Below, in pieces: positions 35,921 to 44,733 of a stretch of DNA of 64,000 bases. Within the stretch, counting starts at the first letter, position 1; every line of letters begins with the position of its first letter. Position numbers and translations under genes: made by a program. Origin of the DNA: Plantibacter sp. PA-3-X8 (GTDB taxonomy: Bacteria > Actinomycetota > Actinomycetes > Actinomycetales > Microbacteriaceae); assembly GCF_003856975.1 (NCBI RefSeq), contig NZ_CP033107.1:930001-994000 (forward strand), read 5' to 3'. Under the pieces are notes generated by a model. That model did no database searches, was not told where the DNA came from, and saw nothing but the letters and a program-made list of their open reading frames with translations.

Positions 35921-37057
35921 CTACGCGGGGACGGGTGACTCCGCGTACCGCTCGGGCCGGAAGGTCGCGAGCAGCGGCGAGGGTTCGCCGTCGACGATCT
36001 CGTCCGCGAGGAGTTCACCGGCGATGAGCCCGAGTGTCGCACCGCTGTGGCTGAAGGCCGTGAAGAGCCCCGGCAGCTGCGGGACCGCGCCGAAGACCGG
36101 CTCGCCGTCTCCGGGGATCGGCTTGTAGCCGGCCCCGATGTGGTCGAGTTCGAGGGTCGGGTTGCCGGCGAGCACCCGCGATCCCTCGGCCATCAGCCGC
36201 TCCACGGTCGAGTCCGAGATGTGCAGCGAACCGTCGTCGCGGACCTCGATCTCCTCCTCCGACCACGCGGAGTCCAGCGCGAAGCCGCCCTCCCTGGTGC
36301 GACGGACGGCCACCTTCGGCGTGTTGAGGACGGCGACGAGCTCGGCTGCGACGGGCTTCGTGAACGCGACGAATGCGGCCGGGCTCTGGTCGCCGATCTT
36401 GATGCCGAGTGCGGCGAGCTGGGCCGGGACGTCGGGACCCGTGGCCAACAGGACGGCGTCGGCCTCGATGCGGTCGCCGTTCGCGAGCACCGCACCCACG
36501 GCACGTCCGCCGGACGAGGCGATCTCGGCGCCGGCGTCCGTCACGATCCGTCCGCCGCGGGCGACGAACTCGCGGGACAGCACCTCGATCACGGACGGCA
36601 GCTCGACCCAGCCCTCGCCCGGATTGAAGATCGCGCCCTCCGCAGCCACGGCGGCCGGATCGACACCCGGCGTGACCGAGGCGACCTCCTCCGGAGCCAG
36701 CCACCGGGCGTCGTAGCCGATGCCGCGCTCGTAGGCGAAGGTCTGTGCGTAGGACTCGCCCTCCGGTGCCCACATCAGTCCGCCGTCGAAGCGGAGGAAC
36801 TCCGCGCTCGGGATCTGCGCGGCGAAGGTCCGCCAGCGGTCGATCCCGAGGACACGGAGCGCGTGGTACTCGCTCGACCGCTGGGCCGCGGAGTTCAGCC
36901 AGGCGAGCGATCGTCCCGAGGCGCCGCTGGCGAGGGAGCGGTCGGTCACGAGGGTCACGTCGGCACCTCGGCGGGCGAGGGCGACGGCGCTGGACGTTCC
37001 GAGGATGCCGCCGCCGATCACGACGACGCGTCGGCTGGTCTGGGTGGTGCTGCTCAT
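35921..37057 (-). CDS. FAD-dependent oxidoreductase, DAO (glycine/D-amino-acid oxidase-like) family
   Basis: A 378-residue flavoprotein with the N-terminal dinucleotide-binding motif VVVIGGGILGTSSAVALARRG, then SGASGRSLAWLNS, and the C-terminal FTAFSHSGATLGLIAGELLAD of the DAO family. It oxidises C-N bonds of amino acids or amines to imines. ATG 37057 has AGAAAGAG upstream and overlaps the dehydrogenase stop by four bases. It is the last gene of an operon that imports a polar-amino-acid-like solute, so an N-substituted amino acid or opine-like compound is a sensible substrate; that is inference. Confidence 0.85.
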   Translation of the reverse strand: MSSTTQTSRRVVVIGGGILGTSSAVALARRGADVTLVTDRSLASGASGRSLAWLNSAAQRSSEYHALRVLGIDRWRTFAAQIPSAEFLRFDGGLMWAPEGESYAQTFAYERGIGYDARWLAPEEVASVTPGVDPAAVAAEGAIFNPGEGWVELPSVIEVLSREFVARGGRIVTDAGAEIASSGGRAVGAVLANGDRIEADAVLLATGPDVPAQLAALGIKIGDQSPAAFVAFTKPVAAELVAVLNTPKVAVRRTREGGFALDSAWSEEEIEVRDDGSLHISDSTVERLMAEGSRVLAGNPTLELDHIGAGYKPIPGDGEPVFGAVPQLPGLFTAFSHSGATLGLIAGELLADEIVDGEPSPLLATFRPERYAESPVPA

Positions 37058-38139
37058 GCTGTCTGCTCTTTCTGTTCTGGAGTGCTGCGCTGGTGAGATG
37101 CTGCGGCCGCGTGGACGGCCTCGATGATCTCGAGGACGGCGATCGCGTCGGCCGGATCGACCGGTGGACGACCGCCGTCGTGGAGGGCGGTCGCGAGGAG
37201 GCGGGTGAAGGCGGCGTAGTCGCCGTCGGCCATGGGGACGGGCTCTGTTGCACCGTCGACCCCGATCGCGCCCCAACCGGACGGGTCACGCCGACCGAAT
37301 CCGTCGTCACGCGGATCAGCACCGGCCTTCAGCGCGGGCTCCTGGCCGTCGAGTCCCCACGAGGTGTAGGCACCGGAGGATCCGAGGACGCGGAACCGTG
37401 GGCCGGCCTGGGCGACGAGCGACCCCATCCAGAGGTGCGACCGGACCCCCGAACGGTGACGGAGCGCCACGAAGGCGTCGTCGTCCGCGACCGCTCCGGG
37501 CCGGACGACACCGAGTTCAGCCTGGACGTCCTCGACCTCGCCGAACAGTTGGATGGCCTGATCGATCACGTGCGTGCCGAGGTCGTAGAGGATGCCGCCG
37601 CCCTCCGCGGCGGTCGCGGCCGTCTTCCACGATGCGGGCGGATCGGGCTTCCACCACTCGAAGCGTGACTCGAAGCGATGGACGTGCCCGAGCATGCCCT
37701 CGTCGAGCAGCCGCCGCACGGTCAGGAAGTCGCCGTCCCAGCGGCGGTTCTGGAAGACCGTGACGAGGCGGTCGGCGGCTGCAGCACGATCGACGACCGC
37801 GCGGCCCTCGGCCGCGGTGACGGCGAACGGCTTGTCGACCGCGACGTGCAGGCCGGCGTCCAGGGAGGCTGTCGCGAGCGCGGCGTGCGTGCCGGACGGC
37901 GAGCCGATGACCACGAGGTCGAGCTCGTCGGCTCGGGCGAAGAGCTCCTCGGCGGTCGACACGACCTTGACGCCCGGGTACCGCCCGAGCGCCTCGGCCC
38001 GTCGATCCGGGTCGGAGGTCACGACGAGGTCGAGCGAGTAGTCGGGATCCGCGGCGAGGAACGGCGCGTGGAACACCGCGCCGGAGGTGCCGAAGCCGAT
38101 GACGCCCGTCCTGATCGTGCCGGAGACGCGCGCCGCCAT
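37054..38139 (-). CDS. Gfo/Idh/MocA-family oxidoreductase
   Basis: A 361-residue NAD(P)-dependent dehydrogenase. The Rossmann motif GVIGFGTSGAVFHAPFL is at the N-terminus, the catalytic-loop lysine in VAVDKPFAVT, and GGGILYDLGTHVIDQAIQLFG marks the C-terminal domain. The family oxidises sugars, inositols and sugar-derived compounds. It overlaps the ATPase gene upstream by one base and the FAD oxidoreductase downstream by four. A sugar-type dehydrogenase inside an amino-acid-type importer operon points to a sugar/amino-acid conjugate. Confidence 0.87.
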   Translation of the reverse strand: MAARVSGTIRTGVIGFGTSGAVFHAPFLAADPDYSLDLVVTSDPDRRAEALGRYPGVKVVSTAEELFARADELDLVVIGSPSGTHAALATASLDAGLHVAVDKPFAVTAAEGRAVVDRAAAADRLVTVFQNRRWDGDFLTVRRLLDEGMLGHVHRFESRFEWWKPDPPASWKTAATAAEGGGILYDLGTHVIDQAIQLFGEVEDVQAELGVVRPGAVADDDAFVALRHRSGVRSHLWMGSLVAQAGPRFRVLGSSGAYTSWGLDGQEPALKAGADPRDDGFGRRDPSGWGAIGVDGATEPVPMADGDYAAFTRLLATALHDGGRPPVDPADAIAVLEIIEAVHAAAASHQRSTPEQKEQTA

Positions 38140-38909
38140 CAGAGGACCTCGGAGAGGAAGCGCTGCAGGCGGGGGCTCTGCGGGGCGTCGAACAGCTGCG
38201 TCGGGGTCCCCGCCTCGACCACGCGGCCCTCGTCCATGAACACGACCTGGTCGGCGACCTTGCGGGCGAAGCCCATCTCGTGGGTCACGACGAGCATCGT
38301 CATGCCGCGCTGCGCGAGACCGGCCATGAGGTTGAGGACGCCCTTCACGAGTTCGGGGTCGAGGGCGCTCGTGGCCTCGTCGAACAGCATGACCTCGGGT
38401 TCCATCGCGAGTGCGCGGGCGATCGCGACGCGCTGCTGCTGGCCGCCCGAGAGGTCGCGCGGCCGGTGGTCCGATCGTTCGCCGAGTCCGACGTCGTCGA
38501 GGCGCGCTGCTGCGACTCGGAGTGACTCGCTCTTCGACATGCCCTTCACGTTGCGGAGTGCGAGGGCCACGTTCTCGAGCGCGGTGTGGTCGGGGAACAG
38601 GTTGAAGTGCTGGAAGACGAGGCCGACCCGCGTCCGGAGCCGTTCCGGCTTCATCTTCAGGGCGCTCTCACCGGCGAGGAGGACGTCGCCGGAGGTGGGC
38701 TCGTGCAGGCGGTTCACCCCGCGGAGCAGTGTCGACTTGCCCGAGCCGGACGGCCCGATGATGCAGGTCGTCGTGCCGGGCTCGACGTCGATGCTCACCT
38801 CGCGGATGACCTCGATGTCGCCGTACGCCATCGAGACGTCGCGGAGTTCGAGGCTCGAGCCGCGGTAGAAGTGTCCGTCGGTGACGGGCAGGGGAGAGGT
38901 GTAGGTCAT
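38139..38909 (-). CDS. Polar amino-acid ABC transporter ATP-binding protein
   Basis: A 256-residue ATPase of the GlnQ/HisP type: Walker A GPSGSGKST, Q-loop VFQHFNLFPDHTALENV, signature LSGGQQQRVAIARALA, Walker B VMLFDEATSALDPE and VTHEMGFARKVADQV. These are diagnostic of polar amino-acid importers. The start follows GGGAGC and overlaps the permease stop by four bases. It partners the permease at 38906 and the binding protein at 39764. Confidence 0.93.
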   Translation of the reverse strand: MTYTSPLPVTDGHFYRGSSLELRDVSMAYGDIEVIREVSIDVEPGTTTCIIGPSGSGKSTLLRGVNRLHEPTSGDVLLAGESALKMKPERLRTRVGLVFQHFNLFPDHTALENVALALRNVKGMSKSESLRVAAARLDDVGLGERSDHRPRDLSGGQQQRVAIARALAMEPEVMLFDEATSALDPELVKGVLNLMAGLAQRGMTMLVVTHEMGFARKVADQVVFMDEGRVVEAGTPTQLFDAPQSPRLQRFLSEVL

Positions 38910-39694
38910 GTGTTGCTCCCGGTGGTGGCTGGCAGGGGTGGCTGCACCTCGTCGAGCTCGTCGAGGCCGCTCTTCGGTGGGGTGGCCTTGCGGCGACCGG
39001 TGCGGAAGCGGTTGTCGAAGAAGTTGACGAGGTGGGTGAGGGGCACGGTGATGACGAGGTAGAACAGCCCCGCCATGACGAGCGGGGAGAGGTTGCCGGT
39101 GAGGACGGCGGCGTCCTGACCGACCCGGAACAGCTCGCGCTCACTGACGAGGAGCCCGAGGAAGTAGACGAGGCTCGAGTCCTTCACGATGGCGATGAAC
39201 TGGTTCACGAGCGCAGGGAGGACCCGGCGGATGCCCTGCGGCACCACGACGAGTCGCATCGCCTTGCCGTAGCTCATGCCGAGCGCCCGGCAGGCCTCGA
39301 GCTGGCCGCGGTCGACGCTCTGGATGCCGGCGCGGAAGATCTCGCCGATGTAGGCGGAGGCGATGAGGCTGAGCGCGAGGATGCCCAGCGGATAGGGCGA
39401 GGGGCCGAACAGCTGCTGGCTGAAGCGGGCGAAGCCTTGGCCGATGAGGAGGATGGTGAGGATCGCCGGCAGGCCGCGGAACACGTCGGTGTAGATCCGC
39501 GCGGGTACTCGGAGCCAGCGTGAGGGCGAGATGCCCATGATGGCGATGATCATGCCGAGGATGACCCCGATCACCGTGGCGGCGATCGAGATGACGAGGG
39601 TGTTGACGAGTCCCACGCCGAGCAGCTGCGGGAACACCTGCCACATCGCGTCGAAGTCGAAGAAGGTCTTGATGATGCTGTCGAGCCAGTCCAT
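38906..39694 (-). CDS. Polar amino-acid ABC transporter permease
   Basis: A 262-residue permease of the HisM/GlnP type with about five membrane helices. The coupling segment EIFRAGIQSVDRGQLEACRALGMS, and VVVPQGIRRVLPALVNQFI after it, are the family EAA-like loop. Only one permease gene is present, so the membrane part is probably a homodimer. AGGAG precedes the ATG. It is separated from the binding-protein gene by 69 bp holding a strong hairpin. Confidence 0.92.
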   Translation of the reverse strand: MDWLDSIIKTFFDFDAMWQVFPQLLGVGLVNTLVISIAATVIGVILGMIIAIMGISPSRWLRVPARIYTDVFRGLPAILTILLIGQGFARFSQQLFGPSPYPLGILALSLIASAYIGEIFRAGIQSVDRGQLEACRALGMSYGKAMRLVVVPQGIRRVLPALVNQFIAIVKDSSLVYFLGLLVSERELFRVGQDAAVLTGNLSPLVMAGLFYLVITVPLTHLVNFFDNRFRTGRRKATPPKSGLDELDEVQPPLPATTGSNT

Positions 39695-39722
39695 GCTGTC
39701 TGCTCCTGAGGGGTGGGATGGT

Positions 39723-39753
39723 GTGGTGCGGGCCGGTCCTCGGCCCGCACCAC
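39723..39753 (-). promoter_or_regulatory. Intra-operon hairpin between binding protein and permease
   Basis: GTGGTGCGGGCCG pairs perfectly with CGGCCCGCACCAC over 13 bp around GTCCT. On the minus strand it follows the binding-protein stop and precedes the permease ribosome site. It probably attenuates transcription or protects the 3' end so that binding protein is made in excess. Confidence 0.6.
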
Positions 39754-39763
39754 GAGACGGGGA

Positions 39764-40636
39764 CTACTCGGTCGACGAGGTCGGGCTGGGGCTGGAGGTC
39801 TGCTCCGCCTTCGGGAGGTACTGCTCGGGCATCGGAGAGCCCGGGAACCACTTCTGGTAGAGCTTCTTCCAGGTGCCGTCCTCCATCGCCTCGGCGAGGG
39901 CCTTGTCGAGGGCCTTCTTGAATTCGGGCTTGTCCTTCGCGATCGCGAACCCGGCCGGTGCGTCGAAGGACGGGATGTCGATGGCGTTCACGAGCCCGTA
40001 CTGTGCCGCGTACTCCTTCGCCGCCTCGTAGTCGAGGAAGTGGGCGTCGATGCTGCCGCTGTTGACGGCCGAGATGGCCGAGTTGTTGTCGGGGAAGCGC
40101 ACGAGTTCGGTGTCGGTGAAGTGCTTGACCGCGTAGGCCTCTTGGAGGGTGCCCTGGACGACGCCGAGGCGCTTGCCGGCGAGGCTGTCCGCGTCGGTGA
40201 TGCCGGAGTCCTTCGCCGCCATGACCGTGAGGTACCCGGCGAGGTAGCCGTCGGAGAAGTCGACCGTCTGCTCGCGCTCCTTGGTGATGCCGATGGCCGC
40301 GACGCCGACGTCGAACTGACCGTTCGCGACGGCGGAGAGCAGACCGGAGAAGTCCTGACCAGTGAACACGACGTCGTCGATCCCGATCCGCTTCGCGACG
40401 TCGGTGAAGAGTTCGACGTCGAAGCCGGTGAACGTCCCGTCGGCGTCGGTGAAGGTGTATGGCTTCGAGTCGCCGAGGCTGGCGACGCGGATCTGTCCGG
40501 GGGTGATGAGTCCGTACGGGTTGTCCTCGGTGCTGCTCGCGGTTCCGGCACCACCGGAGCACGCGGAGAGGATGAGGGCGGTCGCCGCAGCGACGGCGAG
40601 GAGGGCCGTCCTGCGGAGGGTGAAGCGATTCGTCAC
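39764..40636 (-). CDS. Polar amino-acid ABC transporter substrate-binding lipoprotein
   Basis: A 290-residue family-3 solute-binding protein. The signal ([20 protein letters not shown], lipobox LSAC) indicates a membrane-anchored lipoprotein. The mature part shows [53 protein letters not shown] and a terminal [12 protein letters not shown] use GTG 40636 because the signal peptide starts there, although no good ribosome site is visible. The ligand is unknown. It is the first gene of the LacI-controlled importer operon. Confidence 0.9.
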   Translation of the reverse strand: MTNRFTLRRTALLAVAAATALILSACSGGAGTASSTEDNPYGLITPGQIRVASLGDSKPYTFTDADGTFTGFDVELFTDVAKRIGIDDVVFTGQDFSGLLSAVANGQFDVGVAAIGITKEREQTVDFSDGYLAGYLTVMAAKDSGITDADSLAGKRLGVVQGTLQEAYAVKHFTDTELVRFPDNNSAISAVNSGSIDAHFLDYEAAKEYAAQYGLVNAIDIPSFDAPAGFAIAKDKPEFKKALDKALAEAMEDGTWKKLYQKWFPGSPMPEQYLPKAEQTSSPSPTSSTE

Positions 40637-40734
40637 GGCGAGTCCAATCGTGGGGAGGAGTTCGTGGTGCGTGGAGGGAACCGTCGGCTCGTGTCTTGTG
40701 GACGCCGCCAGCTCCATTGCTGTCGTTCTGCTGG

Positions 40735-40774
40735 TGAGACCGGTCTCAATGTCGTAGGTTGAGACCGGTCTCAA
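40735..40774. promoter_or_regulatory. Paired LacI-type operators
   Basis: TGAGACCGGTCTCA (40735-40748) and TTGAGACCGGTCTCAA (40759-40774) are perfect palindromes with a central CG, centred 25 bp apart, between the importer operon and the divergent LacI gene. Two sites at this spacing suit cooperative repression of both directions. Confidence 0.75.
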
Positions 40775-40844
40775 CAGGTTGTCCAGGACAGTACCCTGGT
40801 TCTCGGACAACGTCAACGACGCAGCAGACCCCATCGGAGGGCAC

Positions 40845-41915
40845 ATGGCAACGGATCCGGGTACCGGCAGACGCGAGGCGACGGTGTCGGACGTCGCGAA
40901 GGCCGCACGGGTGTCGAAGGCCACTGCGGCCCGCGCGCTCGGCGACTACGGGGCCGTGAGCGAGGATGTGCGGGACCGTGTGCAGGCCGCCGCGGAACGC
41001 CTCGGTTACCGCCCGAACGCCCTCGCGAAGAGCATGAACACGGGGAAGTCGAACACCATCGGGGTGGTCATCGGCGACATCGAGAACCCCTTCTTCGCTC
41101 GTGCGACCCGGGGGATCTCCGACGTCGCGCAAGCAGCCGGATTCGACCTCATCCTCGCCAATTCCGACGAGGAGGTCGACGCTGAGACGGCCGCGATCGA
41201 GCTCCTCCTCGACAAGCGCGTGGACGGGTTCATCGTCACGCCGGCCTCCTCGATCGAAACGAGAAGTTTACAAACGGCGCTCGCCGAGGGGCGTCCCGTG
41301 GTGCTCCTCGACCGTCGTGCGGCCGGTATGGAGGCCGACACGGTCGTCGCCGACAACGCCTCCGGGGCGGCCGCGGCAACCCGGCACCTCCTCGCCGCCG
41401 GACACCGTCGGATCGCGTTCATCTCGACCCTCGGCCACGGGGAGCCGTATGCCTCAGGGGACGATGTCGGCTCCTCCTCGGTCGGCGATCGCATCGACGG
41501 GTTCACGGGTGCCCTCCGCGAGGCCGGCGTCGAGGACCCGGCGGCGTCCGTCCACCTCAATGCGCGCGCGGAGGGGATCGACGTCATCACCCGGAAGGTC
41601 CTCGGCGACCGGGACCCCGTGACCGCGATCATCGCCTCCGACAGCCTGGTCGGTTCCGCGGTCTTCCGGACCATCCGCGAACTCGGCCTCGCGATCCCCG
41701 ACGACGTGTCGCTCATCGCATTCGACGACGCAGACTGGACGAGCCTCACCACGCCGCCGATCACCGTCGTGTCGCAGCCGATCTACGAACTCGGTGCCGA
41801 ATCCGCGCGCCGGCTGATCGCCCGGATCGGTGGGGCGGGGGCCGACGCGGAGGAGTTGGTGCTCGCCCAGACGCTCATCGAGCGCGGCTCCGTGGGTGCG
41901 CCCCCGGCTCGCTGA
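40845..41915 (+). CDS. LacI-family transcriptional regulator
   Basis: A 356-residue repressor: helix-turn-helix [20 protein letters not shown], hinge region [20 protein letters not shown], and the sensor domain with [18 protein letters not shown] and [25 protein letters not shown] lies before ATG 40845. It diverges from the amino-acid-type ABC operon and probably controls it through the two palindromes at 40735-40774. LacI proteins normally sense sugars, so its pairing with this transporter suggests the imported compound has a sugar-like part. Confidence 0.92.
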   Translation: MATDPGTGRREATVSDVAKAARVSKATAARALGDYGAVSEDVRDRVQAAAERLGYRPNALAKSMNTGKSNTIGVVIGDIENPFFARATRGISDVAQAAGFDLILANSDEEVDAETAAIELLLDKRVDGFIVTPASSIETRSLQTALAEGRPVVLLDRRAAGMEADTVVADNASGAAAATRHLLAAGHRRIAFISTLGHGEPYASGDDVGSSSVGDRIDGFTGALREAGVEDPAASVHLNARAEGIDVITRKVLGDRDPVTAIIASDSLVGSAVFRTIRELGLAIPDDVSLIAFDDADWTSLTTPPITVVSQPIYELGAESARRLIARIGGAGADAEELVLAQTLIERGSVGAPPAR

Positions 41916-41949
41916 CCCCTGATCGCTGACCCGATTCGACCTCAGTCCT

Positions 41950-42036
41950 GTCCCTGACTCAGGAGTGCTGCGGCGTGTCCGGTGCGACGCGCCGGTCGGG
42001 CGTCGGGACGCGCCGGGACGCTGCTGAGTTAGGGAC
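41950..42036. repeat. Palindromic element (ACTCAGGA family)
   Basis: GTCCCTGACTCAG is mirrored by CTGAGTTAGGGAC (13 bases, one mismatched pair), enclosing GGCGTGTCCGGTGCGACG and GACGCGCCGG blocks. It lies in the convergent gap after the LacI gene. Confidence 0.6.
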
Positions 42037-42081
42037 GTGGAGGATCCGGTTTGAGCCGGGATGCGCGGCGGGTGGTGTTGT

Positions 42082-42167
42082 GTCCCTCACTCAGGACGGC
42101 TGCGGTGTGTCGGGTGCGACACGCCGGCGGACGGCGCGACACGCCGCGCCGCTCCTGAGTTAGGGAC
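42082..42167. repeat. Palindromic element overlapping the methyltransferase stop
   Basis: GTCCCTCACTCAGGA and TCCTGAGTTAGGGAC form the arms, with GGTGCGACACGCCGG inside. It is a second copy next to the element at 41950. Its right arm supplies the TAA stop and final codons of the minus-strand methyltransferase gene. Confidence 0.6.
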
Positions 42168-42804
42168 GGCGACGGAGCACGAGGACGCTGTCGTCGAGCT
42201 CGGCTGGCTCGCCGTCAGGCCCGATCGCGGCGCGCGCGACGAGGCCTGCGGTGACGACCTCCCACTCGGTCGCCTCCAGCTCCAGCGAGGCGTGGACCTC
42301 CTCGGGCGTCGGGAAGTGCGCGTGCGCGATGTGCTCGGTCGCCCAGGGCGGCGGACCGGCGTGGCCGACGATGAGCAGCGTGCCGCCGGGAGCGACCGCG
42401 GACGCCGCACGGCGCAGGACCGCCTCCCGGGGGAACTCGACGGGGGAGTGCAGGAACGTCGCTGTGACGAGATCGAACGACGCCGACGGTTCCCACTCGA
42501 CGAGGTCGGCCTGCACCCAGGTGACGCGATCGGCGACCCCCGCCTCTGCCGCGGTCGACGCTCCGAGGGCGAGCGCGCTCGGGGAGATGTCGACCGCCGT
42601 CACGGACCAGCCCTGCCGGGCGAGCCAGACGGCGTCGGCACCCTCCCCGCTGCCGAGCTCGAGTGCGGTGCCGGGCGCCAACCCGCCCACCTCGCGCTCG
42701 AGGGCGGCGTTCGGTTTGCCGCTCCACACCTGGCCGCGGCTGCTGTAGCGGTGCTCCCAGAAGGCGGCGGGATCGGTGATGGCGGGCTCGTGCTCGGAGG
42801 TCAT
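42160..42804 (-). CDS. SAM-dependent class I methyltransferase
   Basis: A 214-residue methyltransferase. The SAM-binding motif ALELGSGEGADAVWLARQG, VTAVDISPSALALG (acidic end of beta 2) and VTWVQADLVEW are in the standard order, with FWEHRYSSRGQVWSGKPN at the start as in TehB/UbiE-like small-molecule methyltransferases. I use ATG 42804; the ribosome site is weak (GGCAGG). The last residues overlap a palindromic repeat arm, which supplies the stop. The substrate is unknown and the neighbours give no clue. Confidence 0.85.
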   Translation of the reverse strand: MTSEHEPAITDPAAFWEHRYSSRGQVWSGKPNAALEREVGGLAPGTALELGSGEGADAVWLARQGWSVTAVDISPSALALGASTAAEAGVADRVTWVQADLVEWEPSASFDLVTATFLHSPVEFPREAVLRRAASAVAPGGTLLIVGHAGPPPWATEHIAHAHFPTPEEVHASLELEATEWEVVTAGLVARAAIGPDGEPAELDDSVLVLRRRP

Positions 42805-42887
42805 GGCATCAGCCTGCCGTGACACCGGTTGCGAACACGTGATTCTTGCCGGAACGGCAACGGAGGTTGTCGCTGGGTGGCCTTCGA

Positions 42888-43081
42888 CACTTCGACAGGC
42901 TCAGTGACCGGGTTGCGGCCCAGTGACCGGGTTGCGGCCCAGTGACCGGGTTGCGGCCCAGTGACCGGGTTGCGGCCCAGTGACCGGGTTGTGGATGGGC
43001 TGATCCGGTCACTGAGCCTGTCGAAGTGCTCGCGGGGAACGACGGTCCGGTCGCCGCCCGTCGACAGGCTCAGGGACCGGG
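42888..43081. repeat. Composite repeat: inverted 24-bp REP copies enclosing five 19-bp tandem units
   Basis: CACTTCGACAGGCTCAGTGA plus CCGG (42888-42911) is mirrored exactly at 43005-43028. Between them CAGTGACCGGGTTGCGGCC repeats every 19 bp from 42902, 42921, 42940, 42959 and 42978, the last unit diverging. A third copy in the left orientation, ending GGCTCAGGGACCGG, lies at 43058-43081. It fills the 297-bp gap between pepA and the methyltransferase gene, and no gene is seen in it. Confidence 0.85.
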
Positions 43082-43101
43082 CACCGACGCCGCGTCCTGC
43101 G

Positions 43102-44646
43102 TCAGGCGCGGAAGTTGAGCGCCAGGTCGATGAGGAGGCGCGTGCCGTACCCGGTCGCGCCCTTCGACCGCCAGGACTCGTCCGACTCCACGAGCATGGT
43201 GCCGGCGATGTCGAGGTGCGCCCACGGGATGTCGCCGACGAACTCCGCGAGGAACAGGGCGGCGAGCGTGGAACCGGCGAACCGGCCGCCGATGTTGGCG
43301 AGATCCGCGACGTCCGAGTCGAGCTGCTTCCGGTAGCTGCGTTCGAGCGGCAACTGCCACAGCTGCTCGTCGGTGGCCTTCGATGACGCGAGCGTCTGGT
43401 CGACGATGCCCTGGTCGGTCCCGTGCACGGCCGCCGTCTTCGTGCCGAGCGCCATGATCGCGGCACCGGTCAGCGTCGCGATGTCGACGATCGCGTCGGG
43501 CTCCTCCTCGACGGCGAGGCTCAGGCCGTCGGCGAGGACGAGGCGACCCTCGGCGTCGGTGTTCTTGATCTCCACGGTGGTGCCGTTGCGGAACGTCAGC
43601 ACGTCGCCGAGCATCGTGGCCGAGCCCGAGGGCATGTTGTCCGTGCACATGAGGAACGCCGTGACGCTGCTCGTGCAGTGCAACTCCTCCAGCGCCGTCA
43701 TGGCGGACAGGATCGCTCCGGCGCCCGCCATGTCCATCTTCATCGCCGCGTGGGACGGGTCGGACGGCTTGAGCGAGATGCCACCCGAGTCGTACATGAT
43801 GCCCTTGCCGACGAGCGCGAGGTGTCCTGCGGCCTCGATCGGCGAGCCGTCGTCGTCCTTCGGCGTGTACCGGAGCTTGATCATGCGCGGTTCCTCGACG
43901 CTGCCGGCGTTGACCCCGAGCAGGCCGCCGAGACCGAGCTCGATGAGCGCGTCCTTGTCGAAGACCTCGACGTCGAGCCCGTTGGCGGCACCGAGCGTCT
44001 CGGCCACCTCGGCGAGGTCGGTTGCCGTGAGATGTCCGGGCGGCGTGTTCGCGAGGTCGCGGGCGAGGTTCGCCGCGCGGGCGAGGACCTCACCGCGGTG
44101 CGCGCCGGTCGCGGTCTCCGGGAGGTCTTCAGCACCGGCGACGAGGTGGAGCGCGACGAGCGGGGTGCGCTTGGTCTCCCGCTTCAGCTCGGTGTAGCGG
44201 TACCGGGCGAGGAGCGCGCCCTCGACGACGAGCTGGCCGGCGGAGGCCGGGTCGAGGTCGAACGAGCGCGCCACGTCGAGGCCGATGCTCGCGAAGGAGG
44301 ATGCCGCACGGGCGAAGGCAGCAGCGATGTCGCGGAGGGCTGACGGGGTGCGCTTCTCGGGGGCACCGACGCCGACCGCGATGTACGTCGGGGCGTCCTG
44401 GCTGGGGATGACCAGCGTCTGGCCGATCTCGCCGGTGAAGCCGGCGCGGGTCAGGGCCGCACGGTCGAGTCCGAGCGCCGCGGGGATGTCGTCGCCGGCA
44501 CCGTCGGCTGCGGGGGCGACGGCCAGGCCGATCGCCTCGACGCCCTCGGGGAGTTCGATTGCGACGCTCAACTCGACCGCCTCGGCGTCGAGTGAGGGGG
44601 TGCGGGAGAAGGTCGGCGGGATCAGCTTGGTGGGGCGGGATGGCAT
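43102..44646 (-). CDS. pepA: Leucyl aminopeptidase (M17)
   Basis: A 514-residue cytosolic aminopeptidase that removes N-terminal residues from peptides. The two-metal catalytic region is intact: VGKGIMYDSGGISLKPS (Lys and Asp), MKMDMAGAGAIL, and the family signature NTDAEGRLVLADGL. DLANTPPGHLTATDLAE is the typical inter-domain segment. ATG 44646 has AAGGA upstream, and a TACGAT -10 candidate lies near 44680-44685. It is monocistronic, with the composite repeat array following its stop. Confidence 0.95.
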   Translation of the reverse strand: MPSRPTKLIPPTFSRTPSLDAEAVELSVAIELPEGVEAIGLAVAPAADGAGDDIPAALGLDRAALTRAGFTGEIGQTLVIPSQDAPTYIAVGVGAPEKRTPSALRDIAAAFARAASSFASIGLDVARSFDLDPASAGQLVVEGALLARYRYTELKRETKRTPLVALHLVAGAEDLPETATGAHRGEVLARAANLARDLANTPPGHLTATDLAEVAETLGAANGLDVEVFDKDALIELGLGGLLGVNAGSVEEPRMIKLRYTPKDDDGSPIEAAGHLALVGKGIMYDSGGISLKPSDPSHAAMKMDMAGAGAILSAMTALEELHCTSSVTAFLMCTDNMPSGSATMLGDVLTFRNGTTVEIKNTDAEGRLVLADGLSLAVEEEPDAIVDIATLTGAAIMALGTKTAAVHGTDQGIVDQTLASSKATDEQLWQLPLERSYRKQLDSDVADLANIGGRFAGSTLAALFLAEFVGDIPWAHLDIAGTMLVESDESWRSKGATGYGTRLLIDLALNFRA

Positions 44647-44733
44647 GCAGCGTCCTTCGTCTCGGAGTCGGGCTGGATCCATCGTATGGGCCTCACCTGG
44701 CCGCTGACGCGAGGGGTCTGGCAGGATGCCGGG

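Noticed and set aside
42902..42996. 19-bp units considered as a CRISPR array
   Set aside because: Units abut directly with no unique spacers, and no cas genes are near.
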